From the NCBI GenBank assembly GCA_945482615.1, contig CALYRG010000010.1, forward strand, positions 1-35,547: 35,547 bases of DNA, written 5' to 3'. The position numbers and the translations under genes were made by a program. This document shows, piece after piece, positions 14,641 to 23,621 of the stretch. Source of the stretch: an uncultured Clostridia bacterium (GTDB lineage: Bacteria; Bacillota; Clostridia; Oscillospirales; Oscillospiraceae). Below the pieces are notes generated by a model, which was not told where the DNA came from, made no database searches, and worked only from the letters and a program-made list of their open reading frames with translations. Each line of letters begins with the position of its first letter. Within the stretch, counting starts at the first letter, position 1.

Positions 14641-15940
14641 GTGAAAGCTGCTGGGTGACCCAATAGTTTTGCGTTGCTTCCTGGGATAGCTTTTCGCTGT
14701 CCTTGTAGTTCAGTCCAGCGAGTTTTATCATGGCTTTGCCGTATTCCCCAGCATCCAACAGAGCCTGGGCTGCCTTGTAATCCCGGGCGGGCTGGGTCAC
14801 CTTGATCCCCATACCAATCCCAGAGGCAAGCACCACCACTGCCGCCACGGCAGGGATCAACCACTTGGGCAGGGGCTTTTTGGGCTTTGGTTCGGGGTTG
14901 GGTTCCGGTTTTGGAGGCTCCGGTTTCGGAGGCTGAGGCTTCGGGGGTTCCGGCTTCGGCTGGGGCTTGGGGTCGGGCTGCTTGACTTCCGCAAACAAGC
15001 CCTGTTCCAGCTCCGCCATGGTCTGTGTCCGCTGCTTTGCCATAATCGCCATGGCCTTTTTCAGGGATTCCAGGGCAGAGGCGGGGAGGGCTGTCAGGCC
15101 CGGCAGATCCCAGCGGATGGTGTCCTCCTCGATCCGATCCATTGCCACCGGAGGAATGATACCGGTGAGGGTATAGTAAATGGTGGCCGCCATGGCGTAT
15201 ACATCCGTCCAGGAGCCGGAGCCGCCCCGCTGGGTGTACTGCTCGAAGGGACTAAAGCCGCCTTTCGCCACCTGCATGGAGGAGGCGCCGGAGTTGACGC
15301 TCAGATCCTTGGCTGCCCCCAGATCCAGAATTTTCACGTTTCCATCCGGGGTGATCATCAGATTGTCCGGGCTTAAGTCCCGGTGGACAAGGCCCGCCTG
15401 ATGCACCTTCTCCATCGCCTGGATGGCAGGGCGGAAAATGTCTTTCGCTTTCTCCCAGGGCAGGGGGCCGTTTTTCAACAGACTTTTGAGGGTCTGCCCC
15501 TCCACAAAGTCCATGACGATGTAAGCCGTGGCATTCTCCTGGAACACCTCCCGCACCTTGACCACGCCGGGGATGTCGTCGAGCCTGGCCATCTTCCGGG
15601 CCTCCTTCAGGAACAGCTCCATGCCCTCCTGCCGGGCCTGGCTGGCGTTGCTGCTGGTGTACCAGGTCAGCGCCCGGGTGCCCGGGGCACGGCTGACCTG
15701 ACCGGCGGGGTAGTATTCCTTGATTGCCACCTTCCGCTCCAGAGTCATGTCGAGGCCGATGTAAGTGATGCCAAAGCCCCCTTGGCCCAGCACCCGGCCC
15801 ACCAGGTATTTACTGGCGAGAATGCTCTGCAGGGGCAGGGCGTATTCGTTTCCTGTCACCTTCCCGGGATCAAAGCCGCATACCGGGCAAGGGTACCCCC
15901 GGAAATCAGACATACAGCCCATACACTTGTTGATTTCCAT
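13952..15940 (-). CDS. Transmembrane Ser/Thr protein kinase with zinc ribbon and RCC1-like repeats
   Basis: 662 aa. Order: a zinc ribbon (C6, C9, C18, C21); a Hanks-type kinase domain at about 45-315 with GQGGFG, K74 in VAIKEY, catalytic H187-R188-D189 and N193, and D207-L-G in place of DFG; a proline/lysine-rich linker (about 320-358); one membrane helix at about 360-380; a short TPR-like segment (388-425); and six RCC1-like repeats (about 432-662). Cytoplasmic kinase and outside repeats are the expected topology. All catalytic residues are present, so it should be active. The ATG at 15940 has AGGAG upstream and starts at the zinc ribbon. It is monocistronic, between a promoter and a hairpin. 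The ligand and substrates are unknown. Confidence 0.88.
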   Translation of the reverse strand: MEINKCMGCMSDFRGYPCPVCGFDPGKVTGNEYALPLQSILASKYLVGRVLGQGGFGITYIGLDMTLERKVAIKEYYPAGQVSRAPGTRALTWYTSSNASQARQEGMELFLKEARKMARLDDIPGVVKVREVFQENATAYIVMDFVEGQTLKSLLKNGPLPWEKAKDIFRPAIQAMEKVHQAGLVHRDLSPDNLMITPDGNVKILDLGAAKDLSVNSGASSMQVAKGGFSPFEQYTQRGGSGSWTDVYAMAATIYYTLTGIIPPVAMDRIEEDTIRWDLPGLTALPASALESLKKAMAIMAKQRTQTMAELEQGLFAEVKQPDPKPQPKPEPPKPQPPKPEPPKPEPNPEPKPKKPLPKWLIPAVAAVVVLASGIGMGIKVTQPARDYKAAQALLDAGEYGKAMIKLAGLNYKDSEKLSQEATQNYWVTQQLSLAAGSEHTVGLRSDGTVVAAGYDKHGRCDVSLWTDIVAVAAGYGHTVGLRSDGTVVAAGGNGFGQCDVSDWRDIVAVAAGSGHTVGLRSDGTVVATGDNDDGQCDVSGWRDIVAVAAGDWHTVGLRSDGTVVATGINPFGKLDISGWRDIVAVAAGYCHAVGLRSDGTVVAAGWNGNGECDVSLWQDIVAVAVGTDHTVGLRSDGTLVATGATGFNRCNVSSWTDIRTP

Positions 15941-15977
15941 CCGCTTTCTCCTCTTTCTGTGCCGGATTTTTGAAAAC

Positions 15978-16006
15978 ATTGTAGCATGAATCCCACGGGA
16001 AAACAA
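15978..16006 (-). promoter_or_regulatory. Predicted extended -10 promoter of the kinase gene
   Basis: On the minus strand, TTGTTT (16001-16006), a 17-nt spacer ending in TGC and TACAAT (15978-15983). The TGC just before the -10 makes it an extended -10 promoter; the start would be near 15971. Confidence 0.7.
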
Positions 16007-16021
16007 GAGAAGATTAACAAA

Positions 16022-16061
16022 CGCACCCTGTTTACCGGCGAAAACCGGCAGGCAGGGTGCG
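16022..16061 (-). terminator. Terminator of the cysS-polA-rimI-tsaD operon
   Basis: Outer stem CGCACCCTG / CAGGGTGCG and inner CCGG / CCGG around CGAAAA, starting just past the tsaD stop; on the minus strand it is followed by TTTGTTAATCTT. Confidence 0.75.
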
Positions 16062-16065
16062 CTTG

Positions 16066-17082
16066 TTACAGGACTTCGCCCAGGATGGACTTGGTGGCGT
16101 AGGCGTTCAGCTCCATTCCGGCGGTGTTTCCCGCCAGATACTCATAGTAGCCCTGGGCGCCGATCATGGCGGCATTGTCGCCGCAGAGATTCAGCGGCGG
16201 CATGTACACCGTGGCGCCCAGCTCCCGGGCCATGGACAGGATATCCCGGCGAATGCGGGAGTTGGCAGCCACCCCCCCGGCAATGGCGACCTTTTTGCAG
16301 CCGGTTTCCTCAATGGCCATCCGAACCCGGGGAATCAGTGTGTCGGACACTGCGGCGCAGAAGCCCGCGCACAGGGAAGGGACGTCCAGCGCCTCTCCCA
16401 CCTGCCCGGCATGGTGGATGAGATTCAGGGCCGCGGTTTTCAGGCCCGAGAAGCTCATGTTGTAGGGGTTCTCTCCGGGACGGCTCCGGGGGAGGACGTA
16501 CTTCGTCTCGTCCCCCAGGGCGGCAGCTTTGTCCAGGGCGGCCCCGCCGGGGTAGGGCATCCCCAGCACCCGCGCCACCTTGTCGAAGCTCTCTCCGGCG
16601 GCATCGTCCAGGGTTGTGCCCAGGATGCGCATGGATGTATAGTCCGTGACCTCCACGATCATGGTGTGGCCCCCGGAGACCACCAGACACAAAAACGGCG
16701 GCTCTAAGTCGGGGAAGGCCAGATAGTTGGCGGCGATATGGCCCCGGATGTGATGCACCGGGATCAGGGGCTTTCCAAGAGCCAGGGCGGCGGCCTTGGC
16801 GAAATTCACCCCCACCAGTACGGCCCCAATCAGCCCCGGGGCATAGGTGACGGCCACCGCGTCGATGTCCTTCCGGCTCAGGCCGGTTTCCCGGAGAGCC
16901 TGGTCAGCCAGAGCGTAGATGGCCTCAATGTGCTTCCGGGAGGCGATCTCCGGCACCACACCGCCGTACTCCCGGTGCAAAGCCACCTGGGAGGCGATAC
17001 AGTCGCACAGCACCTGCCGCCCATCCCGGACGATGGCCACGGCGGTTTCGTCACAGGAGGATTCCACAGCCAGAATGTTCAT
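16066..17082 (-). CDS. tsaD: tRNA N6-adenosine threonylcarbamoyltransferase TsaD
   Basis: Transfers the threonylcarbamoyl group to A37 of ANN-decoding tRNAs, in complex with TsaB and TsaE and with TsaC supplying the substrate. 338 aa, the usual size. Kae1/TsaD marks: ILAVESSCDETAVA at the N-terminus, the metal ligands H111 and H115 in HIRGH, MSFSGLKTA, and GGVAANSRIR. The ATG at 17082 has AAAGGAG upstream and overlaps the rimI stop by ATGA. It is the last gene of the cysS operon. The partner tsaB and tsaE are not in this window, although tsaB often sits beside rimI. Confidence 0.96.
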   Translation of the reverse strand: MNILAVESSCDETAVAIVRDGRQVLCDCIASQVALHREYGGVVPEIASRKHIEAIYALADQALRETGLSRKDIDAVAVTYAPGLIGAVLVGVNFAKAAALALGKPLIPVHHIRGHIAANYLAFPDLEPPFLCLVVSGGHTMIVEVTDYTSMRILGTTLDDAAGESFDKVARVLGMPYPGGAALDKAAALGDETKYVLPRSRPGENPYNMSFSGLKTAALNLIHHAGQVGEALDVPSLCAGFCAAVSDTLIPRVRMAIEETGCKKVAIAGGVAANSRIRRDILSMARELGATVYMPPLNLCGDNAAMIGAQGYYEYLAGNTAGMELNAYATKSILGEVL

Positions 17083-17519
17083 TTTTCCCACTCCTTTCGC
17101 AGGATCAGTGCATCTTCCCTGGGATTCAGGTAGTAGTTTTTCCGCCGACCCACCTGGACAAAGCCCAGACAGGCGTAGAGGGCCTGGGCGCTTTCGTTGG
17201 AGGCGCGAACCTCCAGGGTCAGGCACCGGCTCCCCATTTTCCTGAGCTGCTCGATCAGAGCGCACACCAGAGCCCGGGCAATGCCCCGGCGGCGGAAGGC
17301 CGGGTCAACCGCCAGATTCATCATGTCGCTTTCATCCAGAACGGTCTGGGAGCCCACATAGCCCAGAACCTGCTCCCCTTCCAGGGCCACCAGCCAGCGG
17401 GACAGGGGGTTTTCAAGCTCCGATGCTATGCTCCCCTCACTCCAGGGGTCGCAGAAGCATCTTTTTTCCAGCGCCGCCACCTGGGGAACGTGGCAGCGTT
17501 CCATGTTCGTCAGAATCAT
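17079..17519 (-). CDS. rimI: Ribosomal protein S18 alanine N-acetyltransferase (RimI)
   Basis: GNAT-family acetyltransferase of 146 aa that acetylates the N-terminal alanine of ribosomal protein S18, possibly other N-termini. The acetyl-CoA-binding segment is AVDPAFRRRGIARAL, followed by the LEVRASNESAQALYACLGF block typical of RimI. The start at 17519 overlaps the polA stop (ATGA) and the 3' end overlaps tsaD in the same way, giving tight coupling of three genes. The rimI-tsaD adjacency is common in bacteria. Substrate assignment rests on family and context. Confidence 0.9.
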   Translation of the reverse strand: MILTNMERCHVPQVAALEKRCFCDPWSEGSIASELENPLSRWLVALEGEQVLGYVGSQTVLDESDMMNLAVDPAFRRRGIARALVCALIEQLRKMGSRCLTLEVRASNESAQALYACLGFVQVGRRKNYYLNPREDALILRKEWEK

Positions 17520-20050
17520 TTTGCCTCGTACCAGCTCTTTCCGTACTTGGCCTCGGCGGTCAGGGGTACCTGCAGCCGGGCGGCGTTCAGCATTTCCCGG
17601 CTCACAAGCTCCGCCACCTGAGGGGCGATGTCCTCCGGGCACTCCACGATGAGCTCGTCATGCACCTGCAAAAGAAGCTTTGCCTCGGGGAACTCCCGAT
17701 TCAGCGCCTCCTCCACCCGGAGCATGGCCAGCTTGATGATGTCGGCGGCGGTGCCCTGGATGGGGGTGTTCAGGGCGATGCGCTCCGCGCCGCTGCGGAC
17801 GTTGAAATTGCTGCTTGTCAGCTCCGGGATATACCGGCGGCGGCCGTAGAGGGTTTCGGTGTAGCCCCGGTCCCGGGCCTGGGCCACCACGCTTTTCATA
17901 TAGGCACCCACGCCCCGGTAGTTATGCAGATAGTTTTCAATATAGGCCCTTGCTTCATACCGGCTGACGCCGATGTCCTCGGACAGGGAGAACTCGCTGA
18001 TGCCGTAGACGATGCCAAAGTTCACCGCCTTGGCGTGGCGGCGCTGCAGGGGCGTCACCTGCTCCGCCGGGACGTGGAAGACCTGGGCGGCAGTGGCGGT
18101 GTGGATGTCCCGGCCTTCGATAAAGGCGGACTGCATGGCTTTATCCTGCGCAATGTGGGCCAGCACCCGCAGCTCGATCTGGCTGTAGTCCGCGTCCACC
18201 AGCACACAGCCGGGCTTGGGGACGAACATCTTCCGGATCTGGGCACCCAGCTCCGTGCGCACAGGGATATTCTGGAGGTTCGGTTCGGTGGAGGACAGCC
18301 GCCCGGTGGCCGTCACCAGGTTCTGGAAGGTGGTGTGTACCCGCCCATCGCTGCCCACCTCCTTCATCAGGCCATCGGAATAGGTGGATTTCAGCTTGGT
18401 GAGCATCCGGTAATCCAGAATCGCCGGGACGATGGGGTGCTTGTCCCGGAGCTTCTCCAGCACCTCGGCGTTGGTGGAGTAGCCGGTCTTGGTCTTCTTC
18501 ACCGGGGGCAGGCCCAGCTTTTCAAAGAGAAGGGCCCCCAGCTGCTTGGGGGAGAGAATGTTGAAGGCTTCCCCTGCATAGCCATAGATCAGGGCCTCGC
18601 AGTCAGCGATCCGCCGGGAAAGCATGTCGCCGAAGGCTGTGAGAGCCTCCCGATCCACGCAGATGCCCCGGCACTCCATGCGGTACAGCACATCGCACAG
18701 CGGCAGCTCGATATCCCGGTACAGCCGGGTCATGCCGTTCTTCTCCAGTTCCTCTTCCAGCACCGGCCGCAGCTGCCACAGGGCCTGGGCGCAGGCGGCG
18801 GCATCGGTGTCCTCCACGCTGCGCCCCAGGAAGGTGGTGGCAAGCTTCGACACCGGGTAGTCAGACTGGGAGGGGTTCAGATCGTAGGCGGCCAGGGCCG
18901 TGTCAAAGGTGCAGACCCCAAGGGCGATCCCCAGCTGGTCAAAGCGGTGATGGGTCTGCTTGCTGTCGTGGAGGATCAGCGCTTTGCCCTCCAAAGAAGG
19001 GGCGGAAGAAACCAGCTCCATGGGGGTCAGGCTGACAAAGCCTTCTTCCCAGGCGAGGCCCAGGGAGCCGTCGGCAGCCAGGAACGCCGCACAGTGCGTG
19101 ACATCCGCCGGCATGGATTCTGCCCGGGGCAGGGAAGAAACGGCCACGGCTTTCGGCTGCTCCTGCGTCTCCTGATCCGCCCCCCGGAGACCGTACTTGT
19201 CAATGAGTCGGACAAACTCCAGCTTCTGGAACAGCTTGTAAAGCTCCGGCCGGTTGTAGGGCCGGATAATGGCATCCCGGGGATCAAACTCGATGGGAGC
19301 CTCCGGGCGGATGGTGGCAAGGTCGAAGGACAGGTAGGCACTGTCCCGGCCCGCTTCCAGCTTTTCCCGGAGCTTTGGCCGGATGGAAGCGTCGTCCAGG
19401 TGGGCGTACACTCCATCCAGAGAACCGAATTTCAGCAGCAGGTCGGTGGCGGTCTTGGGGCCCACACCGGCCACGCCGGGGATGTTGTCGGAGGAATCCC
19501 CCATCAGGGCCTTCAGGTCGATAAGGGTCCTGGGTTCAAAGCCATACTCGGCCCGGAAGGCTTCCTCGTCATATACCTTGGCGGTGGTGGAGCCGGGCTT
19601 GGAGATTACCAGCTTCACATGGACGTTTTCATCAATGAGCTGCAGGGAATCCCGGTCGCCGGTGACGATGACGCACTCCCAGCCGCTTTGGGAGCAGATT
19701 TTCCCCACCGTTCCGATGACATCGTCAGCTTCCCACCCCTGGCACTCGTAGATGGGAATGTTCATGGCCCGGAGTACATCCTTCATCACAGGCATCTGCT
19801 GGGCCAGCTCCTCGGGCATACCATGGCGGGTGGCCTTGTAGCCGTCGTATTTGAGGTGCCGGAAGGTAGGGCCGTGGAGGTCAAAGGCCACGCACAGGGC
19901 CTCCGGCTGCTCCTCCTTCTCCATCCGCTCCAGGATGTTCAGGAAGCCGTAGATGGCGTGGGTGTAGAGTCCGTCCCGGGTGGTCAGGGGCCGAACGCCG
20001 AAAAACGCCCGGTTGATCACACTGTTGCCGTCCAGAATCATCAGTTTCAT
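17516..20050 (-). CDS. polA: DNA polymerase I with degenerate 3'-5' exonuclease domain
   Basis: 844 aa, for gap filling and RNA primer removal. The 5' nuclease domain (1 to about 290) keeps its acidic residues (MILDGNS, GWEADDVIG, VTGDRDSLQL). The middle domain (about 310-460) lacks the DxE metal site: the equivalent stretch reads AAFLAADGSLGLAW. It is therefore probably without proofreading, as in Bacillus and Thermus Pol I. The polymerase domain has motif A DADYSQIELRVLAH, motif B RRHAKAVNFGIVYGIS and motif C VHDELIVE. AAGGA lies upstream of the ATG. It lies 85 nt after cysS on the same strand. Confidence 0.97.
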   Translation of the reverse strand: MKLMILDGNSVINRAFFGVRPLTTRDGLYTHAIYGFLNILERMEKEEQPEALCVAFDLHGPTFRHLKYDGYKATRHGMPEELAQQMPVMKDVLRAMNIPIYECQGWEADDVIGTVGKICSQSGWECVIVTGDRDSLQLIDENVHVKLVISKPGSTTAKVYDEEAFRAEYGFEPRTLIDLKALMGDSSDNIPGVAGVGPKTATDLLLKFGSLDGVYAHLDDASIRPKLREKLEAGRDSAYLSFDLATIRPEAPIEFDPRDAIIRPYNRPELYKLFQKLEFVRLIDKYGLRGADQETQEQPKAVAVSSLPRAESMPADVTHCAAFLAADGSLGLAWEEGFVSLTPMELVSSAPSLEGKALILHDSKQTHHRFDQLGIALGVCTFDTALAAYDLNPSQSDYPVSKLATTFLGRSVEDTDAAACAQALWQLRPVLEEELEKNGMTRLYRDIELPLCDVLYRMECRGICVDREALTAFGDMLSRRIADCEALIYGYAGEAFNILSPKQLGALLFEKLGLPPVKKTKTGYSTNAEVLEKLRDKHPIVPAILDYRMLTKLKSTYSDGLMKEVGSDGRVHTTFQNLVTATGRLSSTEPNLQNIPVRTELGAQIRKMFVPKPGCVLVDADYSQIELRVLAHIAQDKAMQSAFIEGRDIHTATAAQVFHVPAEQVTPLQRRHAKAVNFGIVYGISEFSLSEDIGVSRYEARAYIENYLHNYRGVGAYMKSVVAQARDRGYTETLYGRRRYIPELTSSNFNVRSGAERIALNTPIQGTAADIIKLAMLRVEEALNREFPEAKLLLQVHDELIVECPEDIAPQVAELVSREMLNAARLQVPLTAEAKYGKSWYEAK

Positions 20051-20090
20051 AGTGTAAATTCCTTATATCAAACGTAAAGTGACAGATGTG

Positions 20091-20118
20091 CTGAAGCGAG
20101 GCAGGGGCCCCGCTTCAG
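20091..20118. other. Hairpin between cysS and polA
   Basis: CTGAAGCG and CGCTTCAG (perfect 8-bp stem) around a 12-nt GC-rich loop, in the 85-nt cysS-polA gap. No T-run follows on the minus strand, so it may be an RNA processing or stability element rather than a terminator. Confidence 0.45.
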
Positions 20119-20135
20119 ATTGGTTCTCTCTATAT

Positions 20136-21551
20136 TTAGATGCGCTTCCACTTGCTGCCCTGGGGGGTGTCGATGATTTCGATGCCCCGGGCCTTCAGCT
20201 CGTCCCGGATGCGGTCTGCCTCGGCAAAGTTCTTTGCTTTCTTGGCGGCAGTGCGTTGGGCAACCAGTGCATCGATCTCCGGGTCGGCGCTCTGGGCGGC
20301 CTCCTGGGCCTGCTTGGCTGCCAACTTATCCGCGGCTTCCATCAGATTCAGGGACAGCACCCGGTCAAAGTCAGCAAGCAATGCCCGCTTGGTGGCGTCA
20401 TTGCACTTGGCCTTGAGCACATCATAGAGGCTGGTGACGGCCACGGAGGTGTTCAGGTCGCCGTTCAGAGCGTTTTCAAAGCGCTTCTTCTGCTCGGCAA
20501 AGGCAGCTTCGTCCACCTCTCCGTCCTTCCCCAGGGCGGCGATCCGGGCGATCAGCTTGTCATAGCCCGCGGCGGCGTTCTGCAGGTTCTCCCAGGAGAA
20601 TACCAGATTCCGGCGGTAGTGGCTCTGCAGGCAGAAGTAGCGGTAGGCCATGGGGTCAAAGCCCTTTTCCTCCAGCAATGACACGGTGAGAAACTCGCCC
20701 TTGGACTTGCTCATTTTGCCGCTGTCGGTGTTCAGGTGGTGGACATGGAACCAGTAATTGCACCACTTGTGGCCCAGGTAGCTTTCGGACTGGGCAATCT
20801 CATTGGTGTGGTGGGGGAAGGCATTGTCAATGCCGCCGGCGTGGATGTCCAGGTACTCCCCCAGGTGCTTCATGGAGATGCAGGAGCACTCGATGTGCCA
20901 GCCGGGGTAGCCCACGCCCCAGGGAGAGTCCCACTTGAGGGCCTGATCCTCAAACTTGGACTTGGTAAACCAGAGGACGAAGTCGTTCTTGTTGCGCTTG
21001 TTGGTGTCCTCCTCCACGCCCTCCCGGACGCCCACGGCCAGATCCTCCTCGTCGTGGTCGTTGAAGACGTAGTACTGGGGCAGGGTGGCGGTGTCAAAGT
21101 AGACATTGCCCCCGGCAATATAGGCATTGCCCTTTTCCAGCAGGGTGCTGACCATGTGGATATACTCGTCAATGCAGTTGGTGGCGGGCTCTACAACGTC
21201 AGGCCGCTTGATGTTCAGCTTGTCGCAGTCAGAGAAAAAGGCGTCGGTATAGTATTTTGCGATTTCCATGACGGTCTTATGCTCCCGCCGGGCGCCCTTG
21301 AGCATCTTGTCCTCGCCGGTGTCGGCGTCGGAGGACAGATGGCCCACGTCGGTGATGTTCATCACGCGCTTCACAGGGTAGCCCAGATACCGCAGGCTCT
21401 TTTCCAGTACATCCTCCATGATATAGGTGCGCAGGTTGCCGATGTGGGCATAGTGGTACACTGTCGGGCCGCAGGTGTACATCCGCACCAGCTTTTCGTC
21501 CCGGGGGACAAAGAGCTCCTTCTTATGGGTCAGGGAATTATACAGATACAT
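20136..21551 (-). CDS. cysS: Cysteinyl-tRNA synthetase
   Basis: Class I aminoacyl-tRNA synthetase charging tRNA-Cys; 471 aa. Signature motifs are HIGN in YAHIGN (HIGH motif) and KMSKSKG. Zinc ligands fit the CGPTVY Cys, HIECSC and the HHTNE region. The ATG at 21551 has GGAGGAAA upstream; the open frame beyond it is the T-box leader. It is first in the cysS-polA-rimI-tsaD group and controlled by a T-box that reads tRNA-Cys. Confidence 0.97.
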   Translation of the reverse strand: MYLYNSLTHKKELFVPRDEKLVRMYTCGPTVYHYAHIGNLRTYIMEDVLEKSLRYLGYPVKRVMNITDVGHLSSDADTGEDKMLKGARREHKTVMEIAKYYTDAFFSDCDKLNIKRPDVVEPATNCIDEYIHMVSTLLEKGNAYIAGGNVYFDTATLPQYYVFNDHDEEDLAVGVREGVEEDTNKRNKNDFVLWFTKSKFEDQALKWDSPWGVGYPGWHIECSCISMKHLGEYLDIHAGGIDNAFPHHTNEIAQSESYLGHKWCNYWFHVHHLNTDSGKMSKSKGEFLTVSLLEEKGFDPMAYRYFCLQSHYRRNLVFSWENLQNAAAGYDKLIARIAALGKDGEVDEAAFAEQKKRFENALNGDLNTSVAVTSLYDVLKAKCNDATKRALLADFDRVLSLNLMEAADKLAAKQAQEAAQSADPEIDALVAQRTAAKKAKNFAEADRIRDELKARGIEIIDTPQGSKWKRI

Positions 21552-21577
21552 GTTGGTTTCCTCCATTTTCCGAGCAG

Positions 21578-21770
21578 AAAAAAAGCCCCTTGTACCGCAA
21601 TACAAGAGGCGGCTGTTCACCGCGGTTCCACTCTCATTTTTCACTTTTGTATGGTTCGCTCCCGGACGCACCTTCACCCCGCCATGCTCCGCCCAGGCTT
21701 CCAGCCAACGACCCGGGTTCTCTGGGGAAAGGGCATGGGTTACTCTTTCCGATCAACGCGATATTTGATT
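21578..21770 (-). promoter_or_regulatory. T-box riboswitch leader of cysS (specifier UGC, Cys)
   Basis: Minus-strand leader with the elements in order: the stem-I start TGATCGGAAAGAGTA (about 21740-21755), CAGAGAA (about 21718-21724), the specifier-side segment GTGAAGG-TGC-GTCCGGGAGC with the TGC (Cys) triplet at 21668-21670, the T-box sequence GAGTGGAACCGCGG (21620-21633) that pairs with the tRNA acceptor end, and a terminator stem GCCTCTTGTA / TACAAGGGGC with 7 T (21578-21610). Uncharged tRNA-Cys should favour the antiterminator and turn cysS on. The specifier agrees with the gene, which independently supports the call. Confidence 0.95.
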
Positions 21771-21776
21771 TGGTTC

Positions 21777-21806
21777 ATTTTACCACCGCTTTTGCCCTCT
21801 TGTCAA
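21777..21806 (-). promoter_or_regulatory. Promoter of the cysS T-box leader
   Basis: TTGACA (21801-21806), an 18-nt spacer and TAAAAT (21777-21782) on the minus strand, placing the start near 21770, just before the T-box stem I. Confidence 0.8.
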
Positions 21807-21866
21807 GGGAAAAAGCCGGCGTTTCCAGGTATATCCATGGAAAATTATTAAGATAATCTTATGCTA

Positions 21867-21896
21867 TTGACAAATGACTCCCTATTTCGCTATAAT
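21867..21896 (+). promoter_or_regulatory. Promoter of the SH3-domain lipoprotein gene
   Basis: TTGACA (21867-21872), an 18-nt spacer and a perfect TATAAT (21891-21896); the start would be near 21903. It is a strong housekeeping-sigma type promoter, divergent from the cysS promoter 60 nt away. Confidence 0.85.
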
Positions 21897-21931
21897 AACG
21901 TCGAGAGAAAAGACGAAAGTGAGGTACCGCC

Positions 21932-23305
21932 ATGAATTTCTCTGCCAATACGCTCAGGAAAGTGCTGAGCCTGACTCTTTGCGTATGTCTGACAGCGGCA
22001 CTGCTCGCCGGCTGCAAGAAGGATGATAAAACCCCCGCCTCCACCGATCCCGGCCTGAATCTGGTAACAGACAATACCACGACAGCTCCCGTGGAAACCC
22101 AGCCCCAGGCCACGGAGCCCACGGTGAAGATCAACGAGAATACCGGCGTGGTGCTCAGCGGCATGAACGTGCGCAGTTCCCCCAGCCAGGATGCCAACGT
22201 CACCGCCACCCTGTCCGCCGGTGACCGGGTGGAGATCGTCCGCCGGGAGGAGCTGGCAGGTACCAGCTGGGGCTACATTACCGATCCTGTGGGCTGGATC
22301 GTCCTGGACTATGTGAAGATGGACATCGAGCCGACCCAGCCTCAGGGACCTGACACCAGCACCCCCGCCGGCAACGGCGAGATCACCCCCACCGAGCCTC
22401 CTGCCACCACCACGGTCAAGGGCGTCATCACCGCCAACGGCCTGAACATCCGCAGCGAACCCAAGACCGGTAAGGTGCAGGGCAGCTATAACAAGGGTGA
22501 CGTGGTCACCATTCTGGAGACCAAGGACGGCTGGGGCCGGACCAACAAGGGCTGGATTTCCATGGACTATGTCAATACTACCGGCACCAGCTCCAATACC
22601 GGCAGCAATACAGGCAGCAATACAGGCTCCAACACCAATAACAATACCAGCAGCAATGTGTCCGGCAACGGCAGCACCACTGTCCAGTTCCGGGGCATCG
22701 TCATCGCCAGCGATCTGAATATCCGCGCCAGCGCCTCCCAGAGCGCCGACCGGCTGGGCAGCTACAGCTACGGCAAGCGGGTGGAGTTCTATGAGAAGGA
22801 CGGCAGCTGGGGCCGCACCAAGGACGGCTGGATCAGCCTGAACTATGTCTATCAGGACGGCACCACCGGCAGCAACACCGCCACCGGCACCGTCACCGGC
22901 AACGGACTGCGCATCCGCTCCGGCCCCGGCACGGGCTATGATGTGGTGGGCAGCCTGAGCGCCGGCGACACCGTGAAGATCCTGGAGCAGTTCAAGTATG
23001 ACGGCACCACCTGGGGCTGCATCAAGAACGGCTGGATCTCCATGGATTATGTGGATATCGGCAGCGGCAGCAGCGGCGGCACCGACTCCGGAACCGGCTC
23101 CGGCACTACCAATGGCAGCCAGACCGGCACCATCACCGCCACCGGCCTGTACATCCGCAGCACCGCCGGTAAGGACGGCGCCGTGGTTGGCTCCTATCAG
23201 AAGGGCGATGTGGTCACCATTCTGGAGACCACCAGCGTGGGCACCACCCAGTGGGGCCGCACCAACCTGGGCTGGATCTCCATGGACTACGTAAACCTGA
23301 CCTGA
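21932..23305 (+). CDS. Lipoprotein with five bacterial SH3 (SH3b) domains
   Basis: 457 aa, surface-anchored. The signal peptide ends in the lipobox LLAGC (C28), then an acidic/Thr-rich stretch leads to five SH3_3-type domains of about 55-60 residues, each with a [LM]N/R-[VI]RS-type strand and a GWISMDYV-type end (first domain GWIVLDYV). Domains are joined by Gly/Ser/Asn/Thr linkers, the longest (about residues 213-245) made of repeated SNTG units. SH3b domains commonly bind peptidoglycan or cell-wall proteins; no catalytic domain is present, so an adhesion, scaffold or wall-sensing role is likely (inference). GAGGT lies 7 nt before the ATG. It is monocistronic, with a strong promoter and terminator. 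Confidence 0.85.
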   Translation: MNFSANTLRKVLSLTLCVCLTAALLAGCKKDDKTPASTDPGLNLVTDNTTTAPVETQPQATEPTVKINENTGVVLSGMNVRSSPSQDANVTATLSAGDRVEIVRREELAGTSWGYITDPVGWIVLDYVKMDIEPTQPQGPDTSTPAGNGEITPTEPPATTTVKGVITANGLNIRSEPKTGKVQGSYNKGDVVTILETKDGWGRTNKGWISMDYVNTTGTSSNTGSNTGSNTGSNTNNNTSSNVSGNGSTTVQFRGIVIASDLNIRASASQSADRLGSYSYGKRVEFYEKDGSWGRTKDGWISLNYVYQDGTTGSNTATGTVTGNGLRIRSGPGTGYDVVGSLSAGDTVKILEQFKYDGTTWGCIKNGWISMDYVDIGSGSSGGTDSGTGSGTTNGSQTGTITATGLYIRSTAGKDGAVVGSYQKGDVVTILETTSVGTTQWGRTNLGWISMDYVNLT

Positions 23306-23329
23306 TCCTGCCTCAAGCGCATATACAAA

Positions 23330-23365
23330 GCCTCCCATGGTTTGTCTGACCATGGGAGGCTTTTT
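23330..23365 (+). terminator. Terminator of the SH3 lipoprotein gene
   Basis: Perfect 12-bp stem GCCTCCCATGGT / ACCATGGGAGGC with a 7-nt loop and a T5 run; AAA before and TTT after would allow bidirectional function. The stretch from here to 23621 holds no supported gene. Confidence 0.9.
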
Positions 23366-23621
23366 GAAGTGCGCCAAAGTATGCAGCATGTGCTTGGGCT
23401 TGGAGAAAAGAGCCATCATGCGATTTCCCAACAAATTGGGTAACACTAGTTTATCCTGCAATTGAGCCGCAGATCGCCGATGGCGACGAGAAGTGTATGG
23501 GCTGCGTTTTTGCGGCGATGCTCTGACCGCGCAACTGTCTCATAAAAGGATTCAGTGCTGTTTTATGAAAAACCAGAATCAGAATGAAGAAGACACTTTT
23601 CCACGTGCCTGTGCGGATCGT

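Noticed and set aside
17423-20077. 884-codon open frame on the plus strand
   Set aside because: It is antisense to polA and rimI; polA has all its catalytic motifs, and the antisense product is low-complexity Gly/Val/His-rich.
21890-23461. 523-codon minus-strand frame
   Set aside because: It is the Gly/Ala-rich shadow of the SH3 lipoprotein linkers; the part beyond the terminator (23366-23461) resembles no known protein.
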